Shown here piece by piece: positions 53,333 through 61,685 of a stretch of 64,000 bases of DNA (the first letter of the stretch is position 1; every line of letters begins with the position of its first letter). The notes below the pieces were generated by a model. The model made no database searches and had not been told where the DNA came from. It was given only the letters and a program-made list of their open reading frames with translations. The stretch is from NCBI RefSeq assembly GCF_004519405.1, contig NZ_SGWI01000006.1:62001-126000 (forward strand), written 5' to 3'. The DNA comes from Pseudomonas sp. BCA17. Its GTDB lineage: Bacteria; Pseudomonadota; Gammaproteobacteria; Pseudomonadales; Pseudomonadaceae. A program made the position numbers and the translations under genes.

Positions 53333-54633
53333 GAACCGACCTTTTGCGCCTTGCCGGCGTCAGCGCCGGTCTTCTCTTTTGCCGCGGGCTTGCCTTGCAG
53401 GTGCTCGGTCGGTGTGGTCAGGACTTCGCTGCTGTCGTTGACCACTTCGATTTCGCTGCCGTCCTTCAAGCGGTCGGTACCTTCCAGCACGACGCGGTCA
53501 CCCGCCACCAGGCCCTCCTTGATCACCGTGTTGTCGCCATCGGAATCGCCGACCACCAAGGGCTGCATCTTGACCTTCTTGTCGCCGTCGAGCTTGTAGA
53601 CAAACGTGCCGTTGTTGCCGAACTGGATGGCTGCGGACGGTGCCAGCACCACGTTGTGCAAGGTGTCGGCCAGCAGGTGCACATTGACGAACTGGTTGGG
53701 GAACAGCGCCTGGTCCTTGTTATCGAAGCGCCCTTTGAATTTCAGGGTGCCGGTGGTGACGTCGATCTGGTTGTCCAGGCTCTGCAATACGCCGACGGCC
53801 TGTTTTTTCACGTCGCCACGGTCCCAGGCTTCCACGGGCAGTTTGTTGCCGGCGTGGTAGCGGCTGAGGACGGTGTCCAGGGTGTTTTCCGGCAGGGTGA
53901 AGACCACGCTGATCGGCTGGGTCTGGGTGATCACCGCAAGGGACGTGGTGTCATTGGCTGCGACCAGGTTGCCCACGTCGACCTGACGCAAGCCCACTCG
54001 CCCACTGATCGGTGCGCGGATCTTGGTGAATTCGAGGTTGAGCCTGGCGTCATCCACCGCGCCCTGATTGGTCTTGACCGTGCCCTGGTATTGCAGGACC
54101 AGCGCTTCGGCGGTGTCCAGGGTCTGCTTGGCGATACTGTCCTGGGCATACAAATCACGATAACGCTGCACATCGACCTGGGCATTTTTCAGCTGGGCCT
54201 GGTTCTGCAACAGCGTGCCCTGGGCCTGGAGCAAGGCGTTCTGGTAACTGCGCGGGTCGATTTCCGCCAGCAGGTCACCGGCCTTGACCATTTGCCCTTC
54301 TTCAAAGGCGATCTTCACCAGCTCACCGCCCACCCGGCTACGTACATTAATGGTATTGAGCGCAGTCACCGTGCCCAATGCCTTGTAGTACACCGGGAAC
54401 TCTCCCTGTACTGCCGGCGCCACGCGCACCGGAATCGGGCCGGTTGAGCCTCCGAAGCCCGGGCGCATCATCCCCGACTTGCCGGCACGGCCTTCCGCCT
54501 TGTTTGCCGTGGCGTCCTTGTGGCTGCCAGGCCAGAATTTCCAGCACAGGCCGGCAATGACCAGCAGCACAAGCAGGCCGAACAGCCAGCGGCGGGACTT
54601 ACGGGGGGAGGATTGCATGGATTGATCAACCAT
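53329..54633 (-). CDS. muxA: RND efflux periplasmic adaptor (MuxA/MdtA-like)
   Basis: A 434-residue membrane fusion protein. The N-terminal anchor is WLFGLLVLLVIAGLCW. A barrel-sandwich follows, with VTALNTINVRSRVGGELVKIAFEEGQMVKAGDLLAEIDP, then an alpha-hairpin of QAQGTLLQNQAQLKNAQVDVQRY type and beta-barrel IRAPISGRVGLRQVDVGNLV. The C-terminal tail is Lys/Ala-rich. It links the two pumps to OpmB. First gene of the operon; ATG 54618 is an alternative start. No regulator gene is adjacent. Confidence 0.9.
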   Translation of the reverse strand: MVDQSMQSSPRKSRRWLFGLLVLLVIAGLCWKFWPGSHKDATANKAEGRAGKSGMMRPGFGGSTGPIPVRVAPAVQGEFPVYYKALGTVTALNTINVRSRVGGELVKIAFEEGQMVKAGDLLAEIDPRSYQNALLQAQGTLLQNQAQLKNAQVDVQRYRDLYAQDSIAKQTLDTAEALVLQYQGTVKTNQGAVDDARLNLEFTKIRAPISGRVGLRQVDVGNLVAANDTTSLAVITQTQPISVVFTLPENTLDTVLSRYHAGNKLPVEAWDRGDVKKQAVGVLQSLDNQIDVTTGTLKFKGRFDNKDQALFPNQFVNVHLLADTLHNVVLAPSAAIQFGNNGTFVYKLDGDKKVKMQPLVVGDSDGDNTVIKEGLVAGDRVVLEGTDRLKDGSEIEVVNDSSEVLTTPTEHLQGKPAAKEKTGADAGKAQKVGS

Positions 54634-54785
54634 TGGGCGCGAGAGCTTCTTCTTTGGGAGGCTGAAAGATAAGCACTGGGGCGCATTTAGAAAAGCGCCT
54701 TTACCGGCTATTTACCTTGGGCTTACAACTTTTAACTGCTGGCCTTAGTCTGTCCGCTATTTCGCTAAGCACCTGAGACGCAAAT

Positions 54786-54812
54786 AAAAACGGCCTGGAC
54801 TAGGCCAGGCCG
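54786..54812 (-). terminator. Rho-independent terminator of tpx
   Basis: On the minus strand CGGCCTGG and CCAGGCCG form an 8-bp GC-rich stem with a 6-base loop, immediately followed by TTTTT. It lies 53 bases after the tpx stop. Confidence 0.75.
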
Positions 54813-54864
54813 CAAGCATGCAGCACGCGTGTTACTGCAAAACGACAGTCATGCGCAGAAACAG

Positions 54865-55365
54865 TTATTTCAAAACAGCCAGAGCGGCTTCGTAGTTCGG
54901 CTCGTGGCCGATTTCGGAAACCAGTTCGCTGTGCAGCACGTTGTTGTTTTCATCCAGCACCACCACGGCGCGAGCGGTCAGGCTGCGCAATGGGCCGTCA
55001 ACGATGTTCACGCCGTAATCTTCGGAGAACGCCGCGCTGCGGAAGTCCGACAGGTTTTTCACGTTTTCCAGGCCTTCCGAACCGCAAAAACGCGCCTGGG
55101 CAAACGGCAGGTCCGAAGAGATGCACAGCACCACGGTGTTGGCCACATCATTGGCCTGGGCATTGAACTTACGTACTGAAGTTGCGCAGGTCGGAGTGTC
55201 GACGCTTGGGAAGATATTCAGCACTTTGCGCTTGCCGGCGAAGGTAGCCAGGGTGGCGTCCGACAGATCAGCGGCAGTCAGGGTGAAATCCGGCGCCTGG
55301 GAGCCGACTTGTGGCAATTCGCCTTCAACTTGGACAGGGTTACCGCGAAGGGTGACTTGAGCCAT
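54865..55365 (-). CDS. tpx: Thiol peroxidase
   Basis: A 166-residue atypical 2-Cys peroxiredoxin that reduces lipid and hydrogen peroxides with thioredoxin. The peroxidatic Cys is in VDTPTCATSVRKF (about residue 60) and the resolving Cys in FAQARFCGSEG (about 94). The fold runs from VTLRGNPVQVEGELPQVGSQAPDF to EPNYEAALAVLK. ATG 55365 has AAGGA 8 bases upstream; the longer frame to 55422 lacks support. A terminator follows. Confidence 0.95.
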   Translation of the reverse strand: MAQVTLRGNPVQVEGELPQVGSQAPDFTLTAADLSDATLATFAGKRKVLNIFPSVDTPTCATSVRKFNAQANDVANTVVLCISSDLPFAQARFCGSEGLENVKNLSDFRSAAFSEDYGVNIVDGPLRSLTARAVVVLDENNNVLHSELVSEIGHEPNYEAALAVLK

Positions 55366-55522
55366 GACAGAATCCTTATGCTGGGTTTGATGAAACGAAT
55401 TCGAGAGGCGGAAGTTAACCACAAAGTGCCGTCGTCACCTACCGCCGAGCATAAATTGTCATGCCATGCCGTTGTGGTTTAATTGCGCGCTTTTCGCCCG
55501 TCCCTCAAGGAAGCCGTCGTTG

Positions 55523-56812
55523 ATGAATCAGCCCGCCACCAAAGTCCTGGTCATTGGTTACGTCTGGCCGGAACCCCGTTCCTCGGCCGCTGGCGGGCAT
55601 ATGATGCAAATTCTTGAGAGCTTTCTTACTCAAGGTTGGGACATTACCTTCAGCAGCCCCGCGGCCATCGGCGAGCACAAGGCGGACCTGCCCGCCCTGG
55701 GCATCACCGAATGCGCCATCGAGCTGAACAACAGCAGCTTCGATGAGTTTATCCGCGAGCTGGCTCCGGATATCGTCCTGTTCGACCGTTTCATGATGGA
55801 AGAACAGTTCGGCTGGCGCGTGGAAAAATGCTGCCCGAATGCGCTGCGCGTCCTGGAAACCTCCGACCTGCAAAGCCTGCGCGACGCACGGCAGCAGCGT
55901 CTCAAGGATTGCCTCAAGGCCGCTCCCGACAGGGATGACTTCAGCGCGCTCTTTACCGCTGACCTCAAGCAAGCGTTCGAGCTGATGGCAGAGACTGACC
56001 TGGCCAAGCGTGAAATCGCCGCGATTTACCGGTGCGACATCAGCCTGATGATTTCCGATGTGGAAATCCGCCTGCTCACCGAACACTTCAAGGTGCCGCC
56101 TGCCCTGCTCCACTGGTGCCCGTTGATGATGGCTCCGCCAACCACAGCGTTTGCGCCCTTTGAGGACCGTGCGCACTTCCTCAGCATCGGTAACTTCCGC
56201 CATGCGCCGAACTGGGATGCGGTGCTCTGGATGAAAAACAGCCTCTGGCCATTGATCCGCCAGCAATTGCCGGGCGCCCAACTGCATATCTACGGCGCTT
56301 ACACCCCGCCCAAGGCCACGGCCCTGCATAACCCGCCCCAGGGGTTCCATGTGATGAACTGGGCCGAAGATGCCCTGCAAGTGATGACCGCCGCGCGCAT
56401 CTGCCTGGCGCCATTGCGGTTCGGCGCGGGGATCAAGGGCAAGTTGGCCGATGCCATGCTCTGCGGCACGCCGAATATCACCACGCCCATCGGTGCCGAA
56501 GCCATGGGCGACGAGTACCCGTGGCCCGGCATGATCGAGCACAGCGCCCCCGCCCTGGCCGCCGCGGCGGTGGCGCTGTATCAGGACCGCGCGCGCTGGA
56601 CCCTGGCCCAGGAAAACGGCCGGCAGCTGCTGGCCCGGCGTTACGACCAGAATGTCCACGGCCCGGCGCTGGTGGCGTGCCTGGAGCAGTGCCGTAGCCG
56701 GCTTTCGGCCCATCGCCGGGATAACTTCACCGGCGGCATGCTGCGTCACCATGCCCATAAAAGCACCCAGTACATGTCCCAGTGGATCGAGGCAAAAAAC
56801 CGCGTGCTTTGA
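55523..56812 (+). CDS. Group 1 (GT-B) glycosyltransferase
   Basis: A 429-residue protein. The N-terminal Rossmann half starts VLVIGYVWPEPRSSAAGGHMMQILESFL. The C-terminal half has FLSIGNFRHAPNWDAVLWMK, LHIYGAYTPPK and APLRFGAGIKGKLADAMLCGTPNITTPIGAEAM, the donor-binding Glu region of family 4-like enzymes. ATG 55523 has AAGGA 12 bases upstream. Donor and acceptor are unknown, and no capsule or LPS genes are adjacent. It precedes mtlR by 72 bases. Confidence 0.85.
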   Translation: MNQPATKVLVIGYVWPEPRSSAAGGHMMQILESFLTQGWDITFSSPAAIGEHKADLPALGITECAIELNNSSFDEFIRELAPDIVLFDRFMMEEQFGWRVEKCCPNALRVLETSDLQSLRDARQQRLKDCLKAAPDRDDFSALFTADLKQAFELMAETDLAKREIAAIYRCDISLMISDVEIRLLTEHFKVPPALLHWCPLMMAPPTTAFAPFEDRAHFLSIGNFRHAPNWDAVLWMKNSLWPLIRQQLPGAQLHIYGAYTPPKATALHNPPQGFHVMNWAEDALQVMTAARICLAPLRFGAGIKGKLADAMLCGTPNITTPIGAEAMGDEYPWPGMIEHSAPALAAAAVALYQDRARWTLAQENGRQLLARRYDQNVHGPALVACLEQCRSRLSAHRRDNFTGGMLRHHAHKSTQYMSQWIEAKNRVL

Positions 56813-56884
56813 AGGCCGGCGCTGGCGAGGTTGCACGCAAGGGGGCATTATCCTACGCAGCAACCACAATAAAGCGACGGCAGC

Positions 56885-57790
56885 ATGACCCGAGCAACGC
56901 GAATCACCGACCCCTCCTACGAGCTGATGGACGACCACAACGGTCTGTCCATCATCTATCGCCAGCACGGTTTCCCCTGCCCCCTGGTACGCTGGCATTT
57001 CCACAAGGAATACGAGCTGCACCTGATCGTCGCCAGCTCCGGCAAGGTGTTTATCGGCGACTACATCGGCAATTTCTACCCGGAAAGCCTGTTCCTCACC
57101 GGTCCTAACCTGCCCCACAACTGGATCAGCCAGGTGGAGGAAGACGAAGTGGTGCCCAAGCGCGACATGCTGGTGAATTTCACCGATGAGTTGCTGGAGA
57201 ACGGCAGCCAGATTTTTACTGAACTCAAGACCTTGGCGCCGCTGTTGGAGCGGGCGCAGTACGGCATCGAATTCCGCTGCAAGAAGACCATCGCCCAAGC
57301 CATGACCTTGATGCAACGCATCGAAGACGCCCAGGGCATGGCGCGCCTGGGGCACTTCTTTATCCTGCTGGAGGCGCTCAGTGCCTGCGAGGACTACCAG
57401 TTGCTCTCGGGCGTCACCACCCCGCAACTGGCGGATGAACACAGCATCGACCGCACCAACCGCGCGGTGGACTATATTTTTGCGCATTACGCGCGGGAGT
57501 TGCCCCTGGAGGAAGTCGCCGAATACCTCGGCATGAAGCCCACCTACTTCTCGCGGGTGTTCAAGCAAGCCACCGGGCGCACCTTTATCGAGTTCGTCAA
57601 CCGGCTGCGCATCAGCAAATCCTGCGAACTGCTGGCCGACGGTGATAAAGCGGTGACGGATGTGTGTTTTGAATCCGGCTTCAACAACATCTCCAACTTC
57701 AACCGACGCTTTCAGCAGCTCAAGGGCATGACCCCGTCCCACTATCGGCGCTTGGCGGTGCAGCGGTTGACTGAGCAAAATATCGGCTGA
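56885..57790 (+). CDS. mtlR: AraC-family regulator of the mannitol operon
   Basis: A 301-residue activator. The N-terminal cupin-like sensor has VRWHFHKEYELHLI and GPNLPHNW. The C-terminal double HTH is PLEEVAEYLGMKPTYFSRVFKQATGRTFIEFVNRLRISKSCELL ... VCFESGFNNISNFNRRFQQLKGMTPSHYRR. Length and position upstream of mtlEFGKD match P. fluorescens MtlR, which activates the mtl operon in response to mannitol, sorbitol or arabitol. Here 632 bases separate it from mtlE, more than half of them repeat or fragment sequence. Confidence 0.92.
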   Translation: MTRATRITDPSYELMDDHNGLSIIYRQHGFPCPLVRWHFHKEYELHLIVASSGKVFIGDYIGNFYPESLFLTGPNLPHNWISQVEEDEVVPKRDMLVNFTDELLENGSQIFTELKTLAPLLERAQYGIEFRCKKTIAQAMTLMQRIEDAQGMARLGHFFILLEALSACEDYQLLSGVTTPQLADEHSIDRTNRAVDYIFAHYARELPLEEVAEYLGMKPTYFSRVFKQATGRTFIEFVNRLRISKSCELLADGDKAVTDVCFESGFNNISNFNRRFQQLKGMTPSHYRRLAVQRLTEQNIG

Positions 57791-57839
57791 ATTGAGGTCA
57801 GGCAGCGTCGAACCAGCTCTTTTCTGCGGTCGCTGTATG

Positions 57840-57945
57840 TGTGGCGAGGGAGCTTGCTCCCGTTGGGCCGCGAAGCGGCCCCGCTCTTTGTTTACAAAGC
57901 ATGGGACTGCTGCGCAGTCCAACGGGAGCAAGCTCCCTCGCCACA
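57840..57945. repeat. Perfect 26-bp inverted repeat (REPIN) after mtlR
   Basis: Arms TGTGGCGAGGGAGCTTGCTC... (57840-57865) and the exact complement at 57920-57945 flank 54 bases with two further hairpins, GGGCCGC/GCGGCCC and GGACTGC/GCAGTCC (57904-57920). It is a complete REPIN of the GTGGCGAGGGAGCTTGCTCCC class, different from the 45 kb copies. Confidence 0.8.
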
Positions 57946-58019
57946 GGTTACTTTTTAGCCTTTCTGCTTCTTAACTGACTGGCATTACCCCAAATCCCCC
58001 GCTCGACTCAGTATCCAAC

Positions 58020-58223
58020 GTGCTGTTCGCCGTGAAAGACGGCATCAGCACCCAAGACTTGCTGGTCAACCTCAGCGAATCGCTGGCCTGCGCCCACGCC
58101 CTCACCTGCGACTTCGCTTTTGAGCTCGATAGCTCGCGGCGAGAAGGCGCACTGGGTATTGCACAGTTGATCGAGGTGTCTCGGTTGTTGGCTGAACGGA
58201 TACAGGCTGATATTGAGCGTTAA
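58020..58223 (+). pseudogene. 5'-truncated DUF3077/DUF6124-like gene
   Basis: The frame encodes 67 residues from a GTG at 58020, with DGISTQDLLVNLSESLACAHALTCDF and GALGIAQLIEVSRLLAERI, the C-terminal pattern of Pseudomonas DUF3077/DUF6124 proteins. In-frame sequence continues upstream to a TAA at about 57973 (reading PNPPLDSVSNVLFAV), again like family members. No ATG or ribosome site is present, so the 5' end appears lost or replaced by the REPIN upstream. It may still be a short gene. Confidence 0.55.
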
Positions 58224-58233
58224 AACACGCCGC

Positions 58234-58263
58234 TGATCGTCCCCCACTGTGCGGGGACGATCA
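58234..58263. terminator. 11-bp perfect hairpin before mtlE
   Basis: TGATCGTCCCC and GGGGACGATCA pair perfectly around an 8-base loop, 10 bases after the DUF fragment stop and 160 before mtlE. There is no T-run. It could end the upstream transcript or be a regulator site. Confidence 0.45.
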
Positions 58264-58369
58264 TCGAGTGCAAAAAAGTATCAGTGAGCGTGCTCCCAAG
58301 GATTTGTCACCTCCCCATTTCAAGGCTGTAATCAACGCACACTCTTCCTGACTCCCCGTGGGAAGACAC

Positions 58370-58380
58370 AACAACAATAA
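58370..58380 (+). promoter_or_regulatory. Putative Hfq/Crc (CA) motif in the mtlE leader
   Basis: AACAACAATAA fits AAnAAnAAnAA and lies 42 bases before the mtlE ATG, inside the probable 5' untranslated leader. This fits carbon catabolite repression of mannitol uptake by Crc/Hfq. Confidence 0.45.
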
Positions 58381-58422
58381 CTGTCCTTCTGCAGCCCTCT
58401 GGGCGCGGAAATGGAGTGCGCG

Positions 58423-59745
58423 ATGAAGTTCACAGCAAAATCCCTGCTTGCCTTTACTTGCATGACTACATGCATGACCCTCAGCGCCGTCAGCCTTGGC
58501 GCGCAAACCCTGACCATCGCCACCGTCAACAACAGCGACATGATCCGCATGCAAAAGCTCTCGAAAACCTTCGAGACCGAGCATCCGGAGATCAAGCTGA
58601 ACTGGGTGGTGCTCGAAGAAAATGTGTTGCGCCAACGCCTGACCACCGACATCGCCACCCAGGGCGGGCAGTTCGATGTGCTGACCATAGGCATGTACGA
58701 AGCCGCACTGTGGGGTGCCAAAGGTTGGTTGGAACCGATGAAGGACCTGCCGGCGTCCTACGACCTCGACGACGTATTCCCTTCGGTACGCGACGGCCTG
58801 TCGGTCAAGGGTTCGCTGTACGCACTGCCCTTCTATGCCGAAAGCTCGATCACCTATTACCGCACCGACCTGTTCAAGGACGCCGGGCTGACCATGCCCG
58901 AGCATCCGACCTGGACCCAGATCGGCGAATACGCCGCCAAACTCACCGACAAGACCAAAGAGCAATACGGCCTGTGCCTGCGCGGCAAAGCCGGCTGGGG
59001 CGAGAACATGGCGCTGATCACCACCCTGGCCAACGGCTATGGCGCACGCTGGTTCGATGAGAAGTGGCAGCCGGAATTCAACGGGCCTGAGTGGAAGGAC
59101 GCACTGAACTTCTACGTCGACAACATGAAGAAATCCGGCCCGCCCGGCGCATCCAGCAACGGCTTCAACGAAAACCTGGCGCTGTTCAACAGCGGCAAGT
59201 GTGCGATCTGGGTCGATGCCAGCGTGGCCGGCTCGTTTGTCACCGACAAAACCCAGAGCAAGGTGGCTGACCACGTCGGCTTCACCTTCGCCCCCCACGA
59301 GAAGACCGACAAGGGCACTTCGTGGCTGTACTCGTGGAGCCTGGCGATTCCGACCAGTTCCAAAGCCAAGGACGCCGCCAAAGTGTTCACCAGTTGGGCA
59401 ACCTCCAAGGAATACAGCCAACTGGTGGCCAAGACCGACGGTATCGCCAACGTGCCGCCAGGCACCCGCAAGTCCACCTACAGCGACGAGTACATGAAGG
59501 CCGCGCCGTTCGCCAAGGTGACGTTGGAATCGCTGAAAGTCGCCGACCCGACCAAACCGACGCTCAAGCCGGTGCCCTATATCGGGATCCAGTTGGTGAC
59601 CATTCCTGAGTTCCAGGCGATTGGCACCCAGGTCGGCAAGTTCTTCTCGGGCGCGCTGACCGGTCAACAGACGGTGGATGCTGCATTGACCGCCGCACAG
59701 ACCACCACCGAGCGTGAAATGAAGCGGGCGGGTTACCCCAAGTAA
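58423..59745 (+). CDS. mtlE: Mannitol/sorbitol ABC transporter, substrate-binding protein
   Basis: A 440-residue periplasmic protein. A signal peptide (MKFTAKSLLAFTCM...SLGAQ) precedes TLTIATVNNSDMIRMQKLSKTFETEHPEIKLNWV, the start of family 1 solute-binding proteins. YALPFYAESSITYYRTDLFKDAGL is the typical hinge-side block. It binds mannitol and related polyols for MtlFGK. ATG 58423, with GGAG 7 bases upstream. It is followed by a REPIN that separates it from mtlF. Confidence 0.93.
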   Translation: MKFTAKSLLAFTCMTTCMTLSAVSLGAQTLTIATVNNSDMIRMQKLSKTFETEHPEIKLNWVVLEENVLRQRLTTDIATQGGQFDVLTIGMYEAALWGAKGWLEPMKDLPASYDLDDVFPSVRDGLSVKGSLYALPFYAESSITYYRTDLFKDAGLTMPEHPTWTQIGEYAAKLTDKTKEQYGLCLRGKAGWGENMALITTLANGYGARWFDEKWQPEFNGPEWKDALNFYVDNMKKSGPPGASSNGFNENLALFNSGKCAIWVDASVAGSFVTDKTQSKVADHVGFTFAPHEKTDKGTSWLYSWSLAIPTSSKAKDAAKVFTSWATSKEYSQLVAKTDGIANVPPGTRKSTYSDEYMKAAPFAKVTLESLKVADPTKPTLKPVPYIGIQLVTIPEFQAIGTQVGKFFSGALTGQQTVDAALTAAQTTTEREMKRAGYPK

Positions 59746-59755
59746 CCCCCCAATG

Positions 59756-59844
59756 CCTGTAGGAGCGAGCTTGCTCGCGAAAAAGGTACATCCGACGCAG
59801 TAATGCGCCTGGAATGTCTTCGCGAGCACGCTCGCTCCTACAGG
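59756..59844. repeat. REPIN between mtlE and mtlF
   Basis: CCTGTAGGAGCGAGC... (59756 on) and ...GCTCGCTCCTACAGG (to 59844) are inverted arms of the same REP class as the 45 kb copies, here within an operon. It lies 10 bases after the mtlE stop. Confidence 0.8.
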
Positions 59845-59880
59845 GGTTTGCGCACCTGCCTCTAATCGGTCTTGATCACC

Positions 59881-60807
59881 ATGAATACGTCCCCCGCCCA
59901 AGTGCAAACAACTGCCCCGGCCACGCCGCGCAAAAACCGCCTGGCCAACCCCGGCTGGTTCCTCGTCACGCCCTCGGTCGCCATGCTGCTGGTATGGATG
60001 ATCGTGCCGCTGGGCATGACCCTGTACTTTTCGCTGATCCGCTACAACCTGCTCTACCCCGGCGAAAACCAGTTCGTGGGGCTGGAGAACTTCACCTACT
60101 TCATCACCGACTCGGGCTTCCTGCCCGGCGCCACCAATACCCTGCTGCTGGTGGGCAGCGTGCTGCTGATCAGCGTGGTGTTCGGCGTGCTGATCAGTGC
60201 CCTGCTGGAAGCCAGTGAGTTCTTCGGTCGCGGCATCGTGCGAGTGATGTTGATCTCGCCCTTCTTCATCATGCCCACCGTCGGCGCGCTGATCTGGAAG
60301 AACCTGATTTTCCACCCGGTGTCGGGGATTCTCGCGGCCGTGTGGAAACTGTTCGGTGCCGAGCCGGTGGACTGGCTGGCGCACTACCCGTTGCTGTCGA
60401 TCATCATCATCGTGTCGTGGCAATGGCTGCCCTTCGCCATTTTGCTGTTGATGACCGCCATGCAGTCCCTCGACCAGGAACAAAAGGAAGCGGCACGCCT
60501 GGACGGCGCCGGCGCCATTGCGATTTTCTGGCACCTGACCCTGCCCCACCTGGCGCGCCCGATTGCCGTGGTGGTGATGATCGAAACCATCTTCCTGCTC
60601 TCGGTGTTCGCCGAAATCTTCACCACCACCAACGGTGGCCCGGGCTATGCGTCCACCAACCTCGCCTACCTGATCTACAACCAGGCGCTGGTGCAGTTCG
60701 ACGTGGGCATGGCCTCGGCCGGCGGCTTGATTGCCGTGGTCATCGCCAATATCGCGGCGATCATCCTGGTGCGGATGATCGGCAAAAACCTGACTGACAA
60801 GCCTTGA
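59881..60807 (+). CDS. mtlF: Mannitol ABC transporter permease
   Basis: A 308-residue inner-membrane permease of the MalF type, with six membrane segments. The N-terminal cytoplasmic stretch is Ala/Thr/Pro-rich. The EAA loop contacting MtlK is EAARLDGAGAIAIFWHLTLP (about 205-224). ATG 59881 is used; a TTG three codons earlier is less likely. Ten bases separate it from mtlG. Confidence 0.93.
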   Translation: MNTSPAQVQTTAPATPRKNRLANPGWFLVTPSVAMLLVWMIVPLGMTLYFSLIRYNLLYPGENQFVGLENFTYFITDSGFLPGATNTLLLVGSVLLISVVFGVLISALLEASEFFGRGIVRVMLISPFFIMPTVGALIWKNLIFHPVSGILAAVWKLFGAEPVDWLAHYPLLSIIIIVSWQWLPFAILLLMTAMQSLDQEQKEAARLDGAGAIAIFWHLTLPHLARPIAVVVMIETIFLLSVFAEIFTTTNGGPGYASTNLAYLIYNQALVQFDVGMASAGGLIAVVIANIAAIILVRMIGKNLTDKP

Positions 60808-60817
60808 GGGCCGCGCC

Positions 60818-61648
60818 ATGACGCTTCAACAATCCCGCCGCCTGCAAAGTCTGTTGCTCGGCACGCTGGCCTGGGCCATCGCGATCCTGATTTTCTTCCC
60901 GATCTTCTGGATGGTGCTGACCAGCTTCAAGACTGAAATCGATGCATTCGCCACGCCGCCGCAGTTCATTTTCACGCCGACGCTGGAGAACTACCTGCAC
61001 ATCAACGAGCGCAGCAATTACTTTGCGTACGCCTGGAACTCCGTGGTGATTTCATTCAGCGCCACCGCCCTGTGCCTGCTGATCTCGGTGCCGGCCGCCT
61101 ACTCCATGGCGTTCTACGAAACCCAGCGCACCAAAGGTACGCTGCTGTGGATGCTGTCCACCAAGATGCTGCCGCCCGTGGGCGTATTGATGCCGATCTA
61201 CCTGTTGGCCAAGAGCTTTGGCCTGTTGGATACGCGCATTGCGCTGATCATCATCTACACCCTGATCAACCTGCCGATCGTGGTCTGGATGGTTTACACC
61301 TACTTCAAGGACATCCCCAGGGACATCCTCGAAGCCGCCCGCCTGGATGGCGCCACCCTGTGGCAGGAAATGGTCCGGGTGCTGCTGCCGATCGCCAAGG
61401 GCGGCCTGGCCTCTACCGTGTTGCTGTCGCTGATCCTGTGCTGGAACGAGGCGTTCTGGTCGCTGAACCTGACCTCGTCCAACGCCGCACCGCTGACCGC
61501 ACTGATCGCCTCTTACTCCAGCCCCGAAGGTTTGTTCTGGGCCAAGTTGTCGGCCGTGTCGACACTGGCCTGTGCGCCGATCCTGATCTTTGGCTGGATC
61601 AGCCAGAAACAGCTGGTGCGCGGTTTGTCCTTCGGCGCCGTGAAATAA
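60818..61648 (+). CDS. mtlG: Mannitol ABC transporter permease
   Basis: A 276-residue MalG-type permease with six membrane segments. It has LSTKMLPPVGVLMPIYLL and the EAA loop EAARLDGATLWQEMVRVLLP (about 171-190). It pairs with MtlF to form the channel for polyols. ATG 60818; stop at 61648, then 37 bases to mtlK. Confidence 0.93.
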   Translation: MTLQQSRRLQSLLLGTLAWAIAILIFFPIFWMVLTSFKTEIDAFATPPQFIFTPTLENYLHINERSNYFAYAWNSVVISFSATALCLLISVPAAYSMAFYETQRTKGTLLWMLSTKMLPPVGVLMPIYLLAKSFGLLDTRIALIIIYTLINLPIVVWMVYTYFKDIPRDILEAARLDGATLWQEMVRVLLPIAKGGLASTVLLSLILCWNEAFWSLNLTSSNAAPLTALIASYSSPEGLFWAKLSAVSTLACAPILIFGWISQKQLVRGLSFGAVK

Positions 61649-61685
61649 CGGCTTCCTGATAAAAATTTGCATACGGAGGCCCATC

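Noticed and set aside
55505..57931. An 808-codon open frame antisense to the glycosyltransferase and mtlR
   Set aside because: It spans two well-supported plus-strand genes and a REPIN, with artefact-like composition and no ribosome site.
58261..60819. An 852-codon open frame antisense to mtlE-mtlF
   Set aside because: It mirrors clear ABC-transporter genes. Its His/Gln/Gly/Asp-rich composition with no fold motif is the usual antisense artefact of high-GC codon bias.
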